Assembly: GCA_903882645.1 (NCBI GenBank)
Contig: CAIRXZ010000316.1
Coordinates: forward strand, 1-43,983
Length of the DNA: 43,983 nucleotides
Source of the DNA: an uncultured Acidobacteriia bacterium
Lineage (GTDB): Bacteria > Acidobacteriota > Terriglobia > Bryobacterales > Bryobacteraceae
Reading direction: 5' to 3'
The notes below the pieces were generated by a model. It was not told where the DNA came from. It searched no databases and saw only the letters and a program-made list of their open reading frames with translations. Positions 1 through 7,731 of this stretch are shown here, piece after piece (the first letter of the stretch is position 1; the number at the start of each line of letters is the position of its first letter). The translations under genes were made by a program, and so were the position numbers.

Positions 1-205
1 GAACAGGCGACAGTCCCTCGTAACGCTGCCGAATACCCTGCGCTGCACCAACCGTGCCGGCCACAATTCGACCATAGCGCATTGCACAGCCGTTGTGAAG
101 CACTTATTGATGCACAGATCCTAAAGCAACGGTGAAGCGGGCGCTCATTCGCGATAGCCGCGGCATCATGGTTTTGGCTGACGGCTGACAGCTGAACGCC
201 GACAG

Positions 206-1576
206 CTACTTCCCCAGCCGTCCCGGCATGTCGGCCAGCACGTAGCCCATCACCGCCATGGCGGCCACGCTCTTGCGGAAGTCTTCGGGATTGACCTTGT
301 CGAGCGTGTCGGCTTCGGTGTGGTGCCAGTCGAAGTAATGCGTGCCGGCGGCGTGCTCGGCGACCCCCGGCACGCCGGCGGCCATGAGCGGGCGGATGTC
401 CTCGCCGCCTCCCAGGCCGTCGGTCTCTCCCGCGGTGATCGGATCGAGCAGCTTGCCGATCTGGCCGAGCAGTTCCATGCCTGCCGGCGAGATGCTGGCC
501 GCGCCGAAACCGCGGGGCGTCTCGGCCCCGCCGTCCATTTCGACGGCCGCCACGTGGTTCGCAATCTGGTCTCCCACCCAGGCGCGGTAGGCTTCTCCGC
601 CGCGGCTGCCGTTCTCTTCGTTGACCCAAAACGCCAGCCGGAGCGTGCGCCGCGGCGCCAGACCCAGTTTCTTCAACAGGGCCATGGCCTCGAGGCTCGC
701 CATGACGGCCGCGCCATCGTCCTGAGCGCCCTGGCCCACGTCCCAGGAGTCGATGTGCCCGCCCATCACCACGACCTCTTCGGGGCGCTCGCGGCCGGGA
801 ATCTCGCCGATGACGTCGCCGCTGTCGGCGTCCGGCTCCATGCGCGCGCCCATTTCGAGATGGACCTTGACCGGGACGCCGCCGGCGCACAGGCGCGCGA
901 TCATGCCCGCGTCCTCCGGGGAGACGGCGGCGGCGGGGATCTTCGGTTGGGCCTCGTCGTAGCGGAGCGTGCCGGTGTGCGGGATCTGCATGGCCAACGG
1001 GGTGACCGAGCGCACCAGCGCCGCCACGGCCCCCAGCGCCGCCGCCCGCGATGGACCGTTCGACCGGTAAGTCACGGTCGCGCCGTAACCGCGGTAGGCC
1101 TCGTTGAAGAGAACGATCTTGCCGCGCACCTGGTCCGGCGCGAGCCGCGCCAGCTCGTCGAAATCGGACACGGCCACGACATCCGCGGTGATGCCTCCCG
1201 GCGGAGTGCCGGTGCTCATGCCCAGCCCCAGCATGTGCAGCGGCTGGTCGCGCGGCTCGAGCATCCGCGCCGACTCGGCGCCGCGCACCCAATGGGGCAC
1301 CTTGACCGGGATGACGCGGACGTTGCTAAGCCCGGCGGCCTTCATCTGTTCGGCCGACCAGGCGATGGCGCGCTCAAGCGACGGCGAGCCGCTCAAGCGG
1401 TTGCCGATGCGGTAGCAGAGATACGCCAGGCGGTCGTAGCCTTCCGTGTCGGCCAGGGATGCCGCGATGAGCTTGTCCGCGGCCGCGCGGTACTGTTCGG
1501 TAAGGTTCGGGGCATCGGCCGCAACGCCGGGCGCGGCGGCCAGAAGCACGAGGGCGATCGGTTCAAGAAATCGCAT
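206..1576 (-). CDS. Exported M28-family zinc metallopeptidase with PA domain
   Basis: Predicted 456-residue secreted zinc aminopeptidase/carboxypeptidase-type enzyme. Residues 1-20 form a Sec signal peptide (MRFLEPIALVLLAAAPGVAA). A PA-like insert covers roughly residues 120-240, and the M28 catalytic core follows. The expected di-zinc ligands are visible: H274 (GGHID), D286 (AQDDG), E320/E321 (VNEEN), D348 (EMDGG) and H419 (HHTEAD). I chose the ATG at 1576 because it opens directly into the signal peptide. The frame runs upstream to 1807, but that part is translated repeat DNA. Ribosome binding is weak in front of this start. The gene stands alone, with repeats upstream. Family assignment is firm; substrate is unknown. 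Confidence 0.9.
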   Translation of the reverse strand: MRFLEPIALVLLAAAPGVAADAPNLTEQYRAAADKLIAASLADTEGYDRLAYLCYRIGNRLSGSPSLERAIAWSAEQMKAAGLSNVRVIPVKVPHWVRGAESARMLEPRDQPLHMLGLGMSTGTPPGGITADVVAVSDFDELARLAPDQVRGKIVLFNEAYRGYGATVTYRSNGPSRAAALGAVAALVRSVTPLAMQIPHTGTLRYDEAQPKIPAAAVSPEDAGMIARLCAGGVPVKVHLEMGARMEPDADSGDVIGEIPGRERPEEVVVMGGHIDSWDVGQGAQDDGAAVMASLEAMALLKKLGLAPRRTLRLAFWVNEENGSRGGEAYRAWVGDQIANHVAAVEMDGGAETPRGFGAASISPAGMELLGQIGKLLDPITAGETDGLGGGEDIRPLMAAGVPGVAEHAAGTHYFDWHHTEADTLDKVNPEDFRKSVAAMAVMGYVLADMPGRLGK

Positions 1577-1726
1577 GGATGAAACCCAATATCGCACGAT
1601 TGGCGCCGCCATGATTGGGTCCGCGCCGGCAAAGGAGGAGCGTTGGCGTACTCGAATCCTGAATTCCGAAGTCAATTTCGGCGGAGTCGAATTCACACAA
1701 AACAATTCGCTGAAGAAACGAGCTTT

Positions 1727-1893
1727 GTATCGGGGCACGGCTTGAGCCGTGCCGGACCGATTCGGAAAAGCTCTGGGCTTTAGCCCCTGTGGAAGCGCGA
1801 CCATCACGCAAGCCTCTCCGAAGAAGAAGACCAGGGGCTAAAGCCCTTCAACTCCTCAAACTTCGCGGCACGGCTCAAGCCGTGCCCTGATAC
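1727..1893. repeat. Nested palindromic repeat element (MITE/BIME-like)
   Basis: A 167-bp element bounded by 28-bp inverted arms (1727-1754 and 1866-1893) that match at 27 of 28 positions. Each arm holds its own palindrome: GGCACGGCTTGAGCCGTGCC at 1734-1753 and its CA-centred counterpart at 1867-1886. A second inverted pair is nested inside: GGGCTTTAGCCCCTG at 1775-1789 and its complement at 1832-1846. The core encodes nothing convincing. The symmetry is directly visible; mobility is inferred from its sharp junction with a truncated gene at 1893/1894. Confidence 0.8.
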
Positions 1894-2001
1894 AAGGATG
1901 CGGCCCAGCTTGTCCGCCAGCGCCTCCGCGATCTTCTCGACTCGCGCGCGGCGCTCTCCAGGAAACGAGAGCGCCACCCGAAACCGTTTCGTAGTGCTCA
2001 T
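1894..2001 (-). pseudogene. Truncated N-terminus of a TIR-domain-like gene
   Basis: From the ATG at 2001 the minus strand reads MSTTKRFRVALSFPGERRAR followed by VEKIAEALADKLGR. This resembles the first strand and helix of bacterial TIR/TIR-like domains (RVALSFPGE...VE.VAE.LA..LG). Resemblance stops after LGR, where the frame enters the palindromic element at 1893. The remaining residues to 1804 are only translated repeat. The rest of the TIR domain, including any catalytic Glu, is absent from the flanking sequence. It is a decayed fragment, possibly of a defence gene. The family call rests on about 35 residues. Confidence 0.5.
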
Positions 2002-2072
2002 CTGGGCCTTGATTCCGAGTCATGTTAGCACGGCGCTCGCGGACTACACGGAGCGTCATAAATGATCTCGGC

Positions 2073-2102
2073 AACCGCTCCCTTGCGGTCGCGGCTCTGA
2101 CC
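2073..2102 (+). repeat. REP copy 1
   Basis: A 30-bp copy of a REP-type repeat beginning AACCGCTCCCTTGCGGTCGC and ending in GGCTCTGACC. It can fold as a short hairpin (ACCGC/GCGGT). Copy 2 at 2151-2180 is its exact reverse complement, so the two form a BIME-like inverted pair upstream of the transposase. Confidence 0.85.
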
Positions 2103-2150
2103 ACCAGCCGTGCACCCCCGGGGGAATCGCCGTGTTGAACAAAATGCCCG

Positions 2151-2180
2151 GGTCAGAGCCGCGACCGCAAGGGAGCGGTT
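2151..2180 (-). repeat. REP copy 2 (inverted)
   Basis: Exact 30-bp reverse complement of copy 1, separated from it by 48 bp. Together they make a REP doublet of the kind that RAYT transposases are thought to mobilise. Confidence 0.85.
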
Positions 2181-2206
2181 CTTCAAGTGACGTCGAGAGT
2201 ACAGGC

Positions 2207-2235
2207 AACCGCTCCCTTGCGGTCGCGGCTCTGAC
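2207..2235 (+). repeat. REP copy 3, immediately upstream of the RAYT gene
   Basis: A 29-bp copy in the same orientation as copy 1 and identical across the AACCGCTCCCTTGCGGTCGC core. It ends 9 bp before the transposase start codon, so it probably lies in the 5' leader. Confidence 0.85.
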
Positions 2236-2244
2236 TCGGGGCGT

Positions 2245-2784
2245 ATGAGCTGCTTGGCGGTAGAATTGGGGTCACAACACGTGACTTATCTGATCACCTT
2301 TGCCTGCTACGGATGCCACCTGCACGGCGCCGAATCGGGCTCCGTCGACCGCACGCACAATGTGCATCGGACGCCGGTCCTGGAAGCGGACTTCCCCCGG
2401 GCCACCGCCGGGAGCGGGCTCATGGACCAGGCTCCCTATAACCTGGACGAAGTCCGTCGCGGCGTCGTGTTGGCGGCGATACAAGAGGAATGTACGCATC
2501 GTGGGTGGAGCTTGCTGGCGGCGCACGTGCGGAGTAATCATGTGCATGCGGTGGTTGGCGCGGAGGTTGCGCCGGAACGTATCATGGGCGACTTCAAGGT
2601 TTACGCCAGCCGGCGTCTGAATCGGATGAAGGTGGATGAACCAGGGCGGAAGCGATGGGCGCGTCACGGGAGCACAAGACGGCTGTGGAAACCACAGAAT
2701 GTGTCGGCGGCCATTAGGTATGTCGTTGACGACCAGGGCGAACCGATGGCGGTGTTTGAAGCCCTGGGGATTGAGGGCGTGTGA
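2245..2784 (+). CDS. REP-associated tyrosine transposase (RAYT, Y1_Tnp family)
   Basis: A 179-residue single-domain HUH transposase of the kind that cuts and joins single-stranded REP hairpins. The HUH histidines are in SNHVHAVV (H99, H101). The likely nucleophile is Y120 in DFKVYASRRLN. A basic C-terminal stretch (RKRWARHGSTRRLWKP) follows, typical of the acidobacterial branch. ATG 2245 opens in an HVTYLITFACYGCHLHG-type N-terminus. REP copies lie upstream in both orientations (2073-2235) and one lies right after the stop (2788-2816), as expected for a RAYT domesticated with its own repeats. The stop codon overlaps the possible GTG start of the next gene. Intact and possibly active. Confidence 0.85.
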   Translation: MSCLAVELGSQHVTYLITFACYGCHLHGAESGSVDRTHNVHRTPVLEADFPRATAGSGLMDQAPYNLDEVRRGVVLAAIQEECTHRGWSLLAAHVRSNHVHAVVGAEVAPERIMGDFKVYASRRLNRMKVDEPGRKRWARHGSTRRLWKPQNVSAAIRYVVDDQGEPMAVFEALGIEGV

Positions 2785-5105
2785 GGGAACCGCTCCCTCG
2801 CGGTCGCGGCTCTGACGAGGTCTCGGCTCTAACCGGGGCGGCGGTGGTCCTGATTGGCTTTACCGCGGCTACGGCGCAGATTGTCCTGCTGCGCGAGCTG
2901 ATGGCGGTTTTCGGCGGCAACGAGATGGCGGTTGGGCTGGCGCTTGCCAGTTGGCTGTTCTGGACCGCGGTCGGCAGCGCGCTCGCCGGACGGCTGGCCC
3001 GCCGGAGCGGAGACCCGCGGCGGTTGATGGCCGGGCTTGAGGTCCTGCTCGCGGCTGCGCTGCCGGCGACCATCCTGGCCGTGCGCGCTTCCAAAACAGC
3101 GCTGCAAAGCGTGCCGGGCGAGAGCCTCGGACCGGCTTCCGTGCTGCTGGTTTCGGCCGCCGCGCTCAGTTTTTGCTGCCTGCTTTCGGGAGCGCTGTTC
3201 CCGGCCGGCGCCAGGTTGCTGGGAGCGGAGCCTGGGGCGGCCACCAGCGCGGCGTACGTGCTCGAAGCGATTGGGTCGGTGGCCGGGGGCGCGCTGGCGG
3301 GGCTGGTGTTGGTCCGGTTTCTGGGCGCGCTTCAGATCGCCTGCATGCTGGGACTGCTGAATCTGCTGGCGGCCTCGATGCTCGCGGTTCGCGGCGCGCG
3401 GGTCCGCGGCGCGGCGGTTTGCGCGGTGGCGGCGGCGTTCGCGCTGGTGTGGCTGCCCTTCGGCGTTCCGCGGTTCGAAGCCGCGTCGCTCGCGCGGCTG
3501 TGGCCGGGCTACCACTTGGCGGCCACGCGGAACTCGGCCTACGGCAGCCTGGCGGTGGTGGAGGCGGAGGGCGTCCGCGGCCTGTACGACGATGGCTTGC
3601 TGCTGTTCCATGCGCCCGATCCGGAGAGCGCGGAGGAGGCCGTCCACTACGCGCTGCTCGAGCATCCCGCGCCGCGCACGCTGTTGCTGATCGGCGGCGG
3701 CGCCGGCGGGAGCCTGGTTCAAGCGCTTCAGCACCCGACGCTCGAAAGGGTCGATTACGTCGAACTCGACCCCGCCATCCTGGACCTCGCGCGCGACTAC
3801 TTCCCGCAATTCCGGGCGACCGACTCGCGCGTTCATGTGCACGTGACCGATGGACGCCTGTTCGTGAAAGAAACCGGCGCTGCCTTCGATGTGGTGATTG
3901 TGAACCTGCCGGAGCCGCGCACGGCGCAGTTGAACCGCTTTTACACGCTCGAGTTCTTCCGCGAAGCGGCGGCCAAAATGACGCCCGACGGGGTCCTCTC
4001 GTTCCACTTGGCGGCCTCGGAGAACTACATCAGCCCGGACCTGGCCGAGTTCCTGCGCTCCATCGACAAGACCCTGCGCATGGTGTTCCCGGAAGTCGTC
4101 GCGATGCCCGGCGAGACGGTCCACTTCTTCGCCGCCAAGCGCGCGGGTGTTCTGGCGCGCGATGCCGGAACATTGCTGGCCCGTATGCGCGAGCGGCGAT
4201 TGGCGACGAGCTACGTCCGCGAATACTACCTCCCGTTTCGCATGCCGCCCGACCGGATGGCCGCGCTCGAAGAGCGGATCCGCCCGCTGGCGGCGACGCG
4301 CGTGAACCGGGATTTCGAGCCCGCGGCTTATTACTTCGACGCGGTGCTCTGGAGCGCGCGCTTCAGCCAGGCTTATGCGCGGCTGTTGCGGGCGCTGGCA
4401 AGCGTGAGCTTCGCCGGCTTGGCGATGGGCGTGGGGCTGCTCTCGCTGGCGGCGCTGGCGGCGGGAAGGCTGTTGCCGCGTCCCGAGCAGCGCGCGCGCG
4501 TCGCGGCCGCGAGCTGCACGGCGGCCATGGGCTTTACGATGATCGGCCTCGAGGTGCTGGTGCTGCTGGCGTTCCAGGCGATTCACGGGTCGTTGTACCG
4601 GCAACTGGCGCTGTTGATCGGGGCGTTTATGGGGGGGATGGGCGCCGGCAGTTGGCTGGGCGCGAGATTGGGCGGCGCCGGGGGACCGCTTTCTTACGGT
4701 CGCGGCTCTGAACGGAGACTGGCTTACGCGCAGGCATGCGCCGTGCTGGCGCCTGCGGCGCTCTGCTTGCTAATTCCGATTCTCGCGCGGGCCGGGCAGA
4801 TCACGTTCTTTGGATTAGCGCTGCTGTGCGGGATGCTGGGCGGGTTCCAATTCCCCGCGGCCAGCCGCGTGTTCTGCCGGGCCGGCAAGCAGACCGGACT
4901 GGGGACTCTCTACGCGCTCGACCTGGGCGGCTCGTGCCTGGCGGCGGTGCTGGTGAGCGCATACCTGGTTCCGGTCTTCGGTATCGGCAGGACCGCCATT
5001 CTGGCCGCGGAGCTGAACATGGCTCCGGCCGCGCTGGCAGTGGCCGCGGCCTTCGGAGGGCGCGCGCTTATATCCCCTTCTGTTCCCCAAACACCACCGC
5101 GGTGA
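2781..5105 (+). CDS. Fused membrane / spermidine-synthase-like protein
   Basis: Up to 774 residues. Hydrophobic helices span about 18-225, a Rossmann-type polyamine-synthase domain spans about 245-490, and a second membrane block runs from about 530 to the end. The nucleotide loop is LLLIGGGAGG (301-310), followed by the acidic VELDPAILDLARDYFP motif and a DGR/DVVIVNLPEP segment. This architecture is known as fused MFS/spermidine synthase; its substrate is unproven. The start is doubtful. GTG 2781 overlaps the RAYT stop and would make the first 12 residues translated REP, whereas GTG 2842 opens directly into the first membrane helix. A second, degenerate REP is read in frame at about residues 634-645 (GPLSYGRGSE). 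The 3' end overlaps the convergent Memo-AMMECR1 gene by 38 bp. Confidence 0.85.
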   Translation: MREPLPRGRGSDEVSALTGAAVVLIGFTAATAQIVLLRELMAVFGGNEMAVGLALASWLFWTAVGSALAGRLARRSGDPRRLMAGLEVLLAAALPATILAVRASKTALQSVPGESLGPASVLLVSAAALSFCCLLSGALFPAGARLLGAEPGAATSAAYVLEAIGSVAGGALAGLVLVRFLGALQIACMLGLLNLLAASMLAVRGARVRGAAVCAVAAAFALVWLPFGVPRFEAASLARLWPGYHLAATRNSAYGSLAVVEAEGVRGLYDDGLLLFHAPDPESAEEAVHYALLEHPAPRTLLLIGGGAGGSLVQALQHPTLERVDYVELDPAILDLARDYFPQFRATDSRVHVHVTDGRLFVKETGAAFDVVIVNLPEPRTAQLNRFYTLEFFREAAAKMTPDGVLSFHLAASENYISPDLAEFLRSIDKTLRMVFPEVVAMPGETVHFFAAKRAGVLARDAGTLLARMRERRLATSYVREYYLPFRMPPDRMAALEERIRPLAATRVNRDFEPAAYYFDAVLWSARFSQAYARLLRALASVSFAGLAMGVGLLSLAALAAGRLLPRPEQRARVAAASCTAAMGFTMIGLEVLVLLAFQAIHGSLYRQLALLIGAFMGGMGAGSWLGARLGGAGGPLSYGRGSERRLAYAQACAVLAPAALCLLIPILARAGQITFFGLALLCGMLGGFQFPAASRVFCRAGKQTGLGTLYALDLGGSCLAAVLVSAYLVPVFGIGRTAILAAELNMAPAALAVAAAFGGRALISPSVPQTPPR
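2788..2816 (+). repeat. REP copy 4, at the 5' end of the spermidine-synthase-like gene
   Basis: A 29-bp copy with one change from the core (CCCTCGCGG instead of CCCTTGCGG), starting 3 bp after the RAYT stop. If the next gene starts at GTG 2781, this repeat encodes its residues 3-12 (EPLPRGRGSD). Confidence 0.85.
4685..4711 (+). repeat. Degenerate REP copy 5 inside a coding sequence
   Basis: ACCGCTTTCTTACGGTCGCG followed by GCTCTGA is a diverged copy of the local REP. It is in the same orientation as copies 1, 3 and 4 and is read in frame inside the C-terminal membrane block of the spermidine-synthase-like gene. It adds the loop-like residues GPLSYGRGSE without breaking the frame. Confidence 0.7.
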
Positions 5106-6573
5106 AGCGGAACAGGTCGGCCGCGGCATCCTGCCAGGAGTGCGGGGGCAAGCCGGCTTTGCCGCAGAGCTCTTCGAGATAGGTGGCGCGGTCCCATTTC
5201 TCCTCCACCGGAACCTGCGGCAGAAAGACGCCCTCGCGCTCGTCCTTGCGGAGCAGCAGGCCGTGCCGGCCGATCACGATCTCCTTGGTATCGAGCACGT
5301 GGCGCATGGGTGAGAGCACCGAAATCTCATATTCCAGGGACGGCAACTCGGCGGGGGCGACGGGGCGGAAACGCGAGTCCTGGAGAGCCGCGAAGCGCGC
5401 CACGTCCCGAACCGTAAGGTAGAGAGGCTTGATGGGTGAGACGTAGCCGATGCAGCCGCGAAGCTGGCCGCGCTCCTTCAAGGTGACGAACGCGCCGCGC
5501 TCCTGGTTGAGCGCATCGGAGACCGGCGCGGGCGGCTCGTAGTCCCGGCGGTCCCGCACGGCGGTCTCGACGGACTGGCGGGCGATTCGCAGCAGCTCGG
5601 CCTTTTCCTTGGGGTCCAGCGCGAACGCCGCCTCGCCCGCGCCGGCGCGCGGCTGCTTAAGGAAGGCGACGGCGCCATAGCCCACCACGCGGCTTCGGTC
5701 TCCGCCGGGGACGTCGCCCGAGTTCGCGTACTTCAGGATGCGGGCCTCGGAGGCGCCGAGCCGTTCGGCGGCGATCATGGCGGAGACGATCGGCCCGCCG
5801 CCGCACGCCTCCCAGATTCGCTGCTCGAAGTTGCGCGACAGGCTGAGGTAGTCGAACTCTTCGACGGCCTTCAGCGTCTTGCGGTCGAGCTTCACATCAT
5901 CGTCGTAGGTGTGATAGTGCGAGAGGTCGGAGCTGGCGAGGATCAGCGTGTTGGGCGAGTCCTGGACCAGCTTGGCGAGCGCGACCCCCAACTCGCGTTC
6001 CACCTCGTAGGTCTGGTTGCCCATGACCACCGGCACAATCTGGAACTGCCCGAGCACGCGCTGAAGATACGGCAACTGGACCTCGACCGAGTGCTCGGGC
6101 TTATCTGCGGAGGGCGTGTGACCCACCCCCGAGAGCTTGATGGTCTTGCCCCCGGAGGCCAGCTTGGCGGCGAAAGCGCGATCCACCGGAACCTGCCCCA
6201 GCGGCGTGGCGTAGGCCGCGCCATCGTAGACCGAGGAGAAGCCGAACGGCTCGTAGTGGGAAGGCGCGATGATCACCACGCGGTCCACCTTCCGGCCTTT
6301 GAGCGAGGCGTAGGTATAAGCCGCCACCGGCCCGGAATACTCGTAACCGGCGTGCGGCGCGACGAGGGCCACGGCATCGAGCGGGGCCTGCTTGGCGCCG
6401 GCCAGCAGATCGTCCACGGTTTTCGCCAGCACCTTCGGGTCGGCTGGATAGAACGCTCCCGCAACGGCGGCGGGTCTGACTTTTTGCGTCTGGCCGGTAC
6501 TGACATTGCCGCACTGAACCAACAGCAGGCATGCCAGCGCCGGGACCGCGATCATGGAAGGCCATATCCTCAT
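5068..6573 (-). CDS. amrB: AmmeMemoRadiSam proteins B and A fused (Memo + AMMECR1)
   Basis: A 501-residue fusion. Residues 1-22 are an export signal (MRIWPSMIAVPALACLLLVQ then C21). Residues 33-307 are a Memo-like domain (VRPAAVAGAFYPAD, PHAGYEYSG with H74, HSVEVQLPYL with H161, SSDLSHYH with H219, ACGGGP). Residues 318-500 are an AMMECR1 domain with the signature LRGCIGY (371-377). The AmmeMemoRadiSam set is conserved in bacteria and archaea with unknown biochemistry; A and B are often separate genes. The start at 6573 forms a 4-bp ATGA overlap with the upstream radical SAM gene, indicating translational coupling. C21 is not in a canonical lipobox (Q at -1), so lipidation is uncertain. The 3' end overlaps the convergent neighbour. 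Confidence 0.9.
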   Translation of the reverse strand: MRIWPSMIAVPALACLLLVQCGNVSTGQTQKVRPAAVAGAFYPADPKVLAKTVDDLLAGAKQAPLDAVALVAPHAGYEYSGPVAAYTYASLKGRKVDRVVIIAPSHYEPFGFSSVYDGAAYATPLGQVPVDRAFAAKLASGGKTIKLSGVGHTPSADKPEHSVEVQLPYLQRVLGQFQIVPVVMGNQTYEVERELGVALAKLVQDSPNTLILASSDLSHYHTYDDDVKLDRKTLKAVEEFDYLSLSRNFEQRIWEACGGGPIVSAMIAAERLGASEARILKYANSGDVPGGDRSRVVGYGAVAFLKQPRAGAGEAAFALDPKEKAELLRIARQSVETAVRDRRDYEPPAPVSDALNQERGAFVTLKERGQLRGCIGYVSPIKPLYLTVRDVARFAALQDSRFRPVAPAELPSLEYEISVLSPMRHVLDTKEIVIGRHGLLLRKDEREGVFLPQVPVEEKWDRATYLEELCGKAGLPPHSWQDAAADLFRFTAVVFGEQKGI

Positions 6574-7727
6574 ACGTGGAGCGCTCCTTCCCACACTCCG
6601 GGGATGGTGTTGTGACAGAACCGGCATTTGCCGTTGTCGAGGTTGATGGCGCGCACCGTGAAGCCGGCCCGCTCCACCACCACGCGGCGGCATTTGGGGC
6701 AGCGCGTGCTCTCGGCCGGATGGCCGGGAACATTGCCGACGTAGACGTAGTTGAGGCCTTCGGCGTCGCAGATGGCCTTGGCCCGTTCCAGCGTTTCGAC
6801 GGGGGTCGAAGGCAGGTTTTTCAGCAGGTATTCGGGATGGAACCGGGAAAAGTGCAGCGGCGCGTCGGGGCCGATCTCCGTCTTGATCCAGCGCGCGAGA
6901 GCGCGGAATTCCTGGTCGGAGTCGTTGAGAGTGGGAATCACCAGGTAGACGATCTCGTTCCAGACTCCCTGCTTGCGAATCGCCGCGATGGTTTCGAGCA
7001 CGGGCTTCAGCTCGCCGTTGACCACCTCTTTATAGAACTTTTCGGAGAACGCCTTGAGGTCCACCTTGATGGCGTCCACGCGCCGGCACAACTCCATCAG
7101 GGGTTCCCGCTGGATGTAGCCGCCGGAGATCACCACGCTCTTGATTCCCGCCGCGTGCCCGGCCGCGGCGGCGTCCAGGACGTATTCGCAGAAGACCACG
7201 GGCTCGCTGTAGGTGTAGGCGATGGAGTAGCAGTGGTTCCCGGAAGCCAGGCCGGCGAGCTTGGCGGGCGGAACGTAGTCGGCGCGGACCTGCTCCGGGC
7301 GGACCTGGGAGATTTCCCAGTTCTGGCACATCTTGCAGTTTACGTTGCAGCCCGCCGTGGCTACCGAGAAAGCCATGGTTCCCGGCGCGAAGTGAAACAG
7401 GGGCTTCTTCTCGATGGGGTCGATGTTGGCGGAGCAGACCCGCGAATAAACCAGCGAGTAGTAGGTCCCGCCGTGGTTTTCGCGAACGCCGCAGTAGCCG
7501 CGCTCGCGGTCGTCGATGACGCATTCCCGCGGGCACAGCTTGCACTTGATCTTCTTGTAAGGCAGCTTCTCGTAGAACTTGGCTTCCACGGTGAACTGGG
7601 CGTCGGCCGCAGCCGGGGCCGCCAAGGCCACGCCGGGGGCGAAACAGGGAAGCACGGCCGCTTGAAGGAACTGACGGCGTTTCAGAGCCGCGAACGCCGG
7701 AGAGCGGTCTTCAGGCTTTTTCGGCAT
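6570..7727 (-). CDS. amrS: AmmeMemoRadiSam system radical SAM enzyme with Tat-like signal
   Basis: 385 residues. The radical SAM cluster motif C127-x3-C131-x2-C134 is clear (TAGCNVNCKMCQNW). It is preceded by a Cys-rich segment (CKLCPRECVIDDRERGYCG, 62-79) and followed near the C-terminus by CPKCRR and CRFCHNTIPG. This layout matches the AmmeMemoRadiSam radical SAM family (PflA-related), whose reaction is not known. The N-terminus contains KRRQFLQAAVL (17-27) and an Ala-rich region, as in a twin-arginine signal; this is unexpected for an enzyme needing SAM and reductant. ATG 7727 lies 4 bp after the DUF362 stop, and the 3' end overlaps the Memo-AMMECR1 gene as ATGA. The frame extends further upstream but without resemblance. 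Confidence 0.92.
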   Translation of the reverse strand: MPKKPEDRSPAFAALKRRQFLQAAVLPCFAPGVALAAPAAADAQFTVEAKFYEKLPYKKIKCKLCPRECVIDDRERGYCGVRENHGGTYYSLVYSRVCSANIDPIEKKPLFHFAPGTMAFSVATAGCNVNCKMCQNWEISQVRPEQVRADYVPPAKLAGLASGNHCYSIAYTYSEPVVFCEYVLDAAAAGHAAGIKSVVISGGYIQREPLMELCRRVDAIKVDLKAFSEKFYKEVVNGELKPVLETIAAIRKQGVWNEIVYLVIPTLNDSDQEFRALARWIKTEIGPDAPLHFSRFHPEYLLKNLPSTPVETLERAKAICDAEGLNYVYVGNVPGHPAESTRCPKCRRVVVERAGFTVRAINLDNGKCRFCHNTIPGVWEGALHV

Positions 7728-7731
7728 CCCG

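Noticed and set aside
2829-4604. Minus-strand open frame of 591 codons opposite the spermidine-synthase-like gene
   Set aside because: Low-complexity Arg/Gln/His-rich translation without motifs; antisense artefact.
6511-6573. Lipoprotein signal on the Memo-AMMECR1 fusion
   Set aside because: The Cys at residue 21 is preceded by VQ instead of a small residue, so the lipobox is not canonical; a plain export signal is safer.
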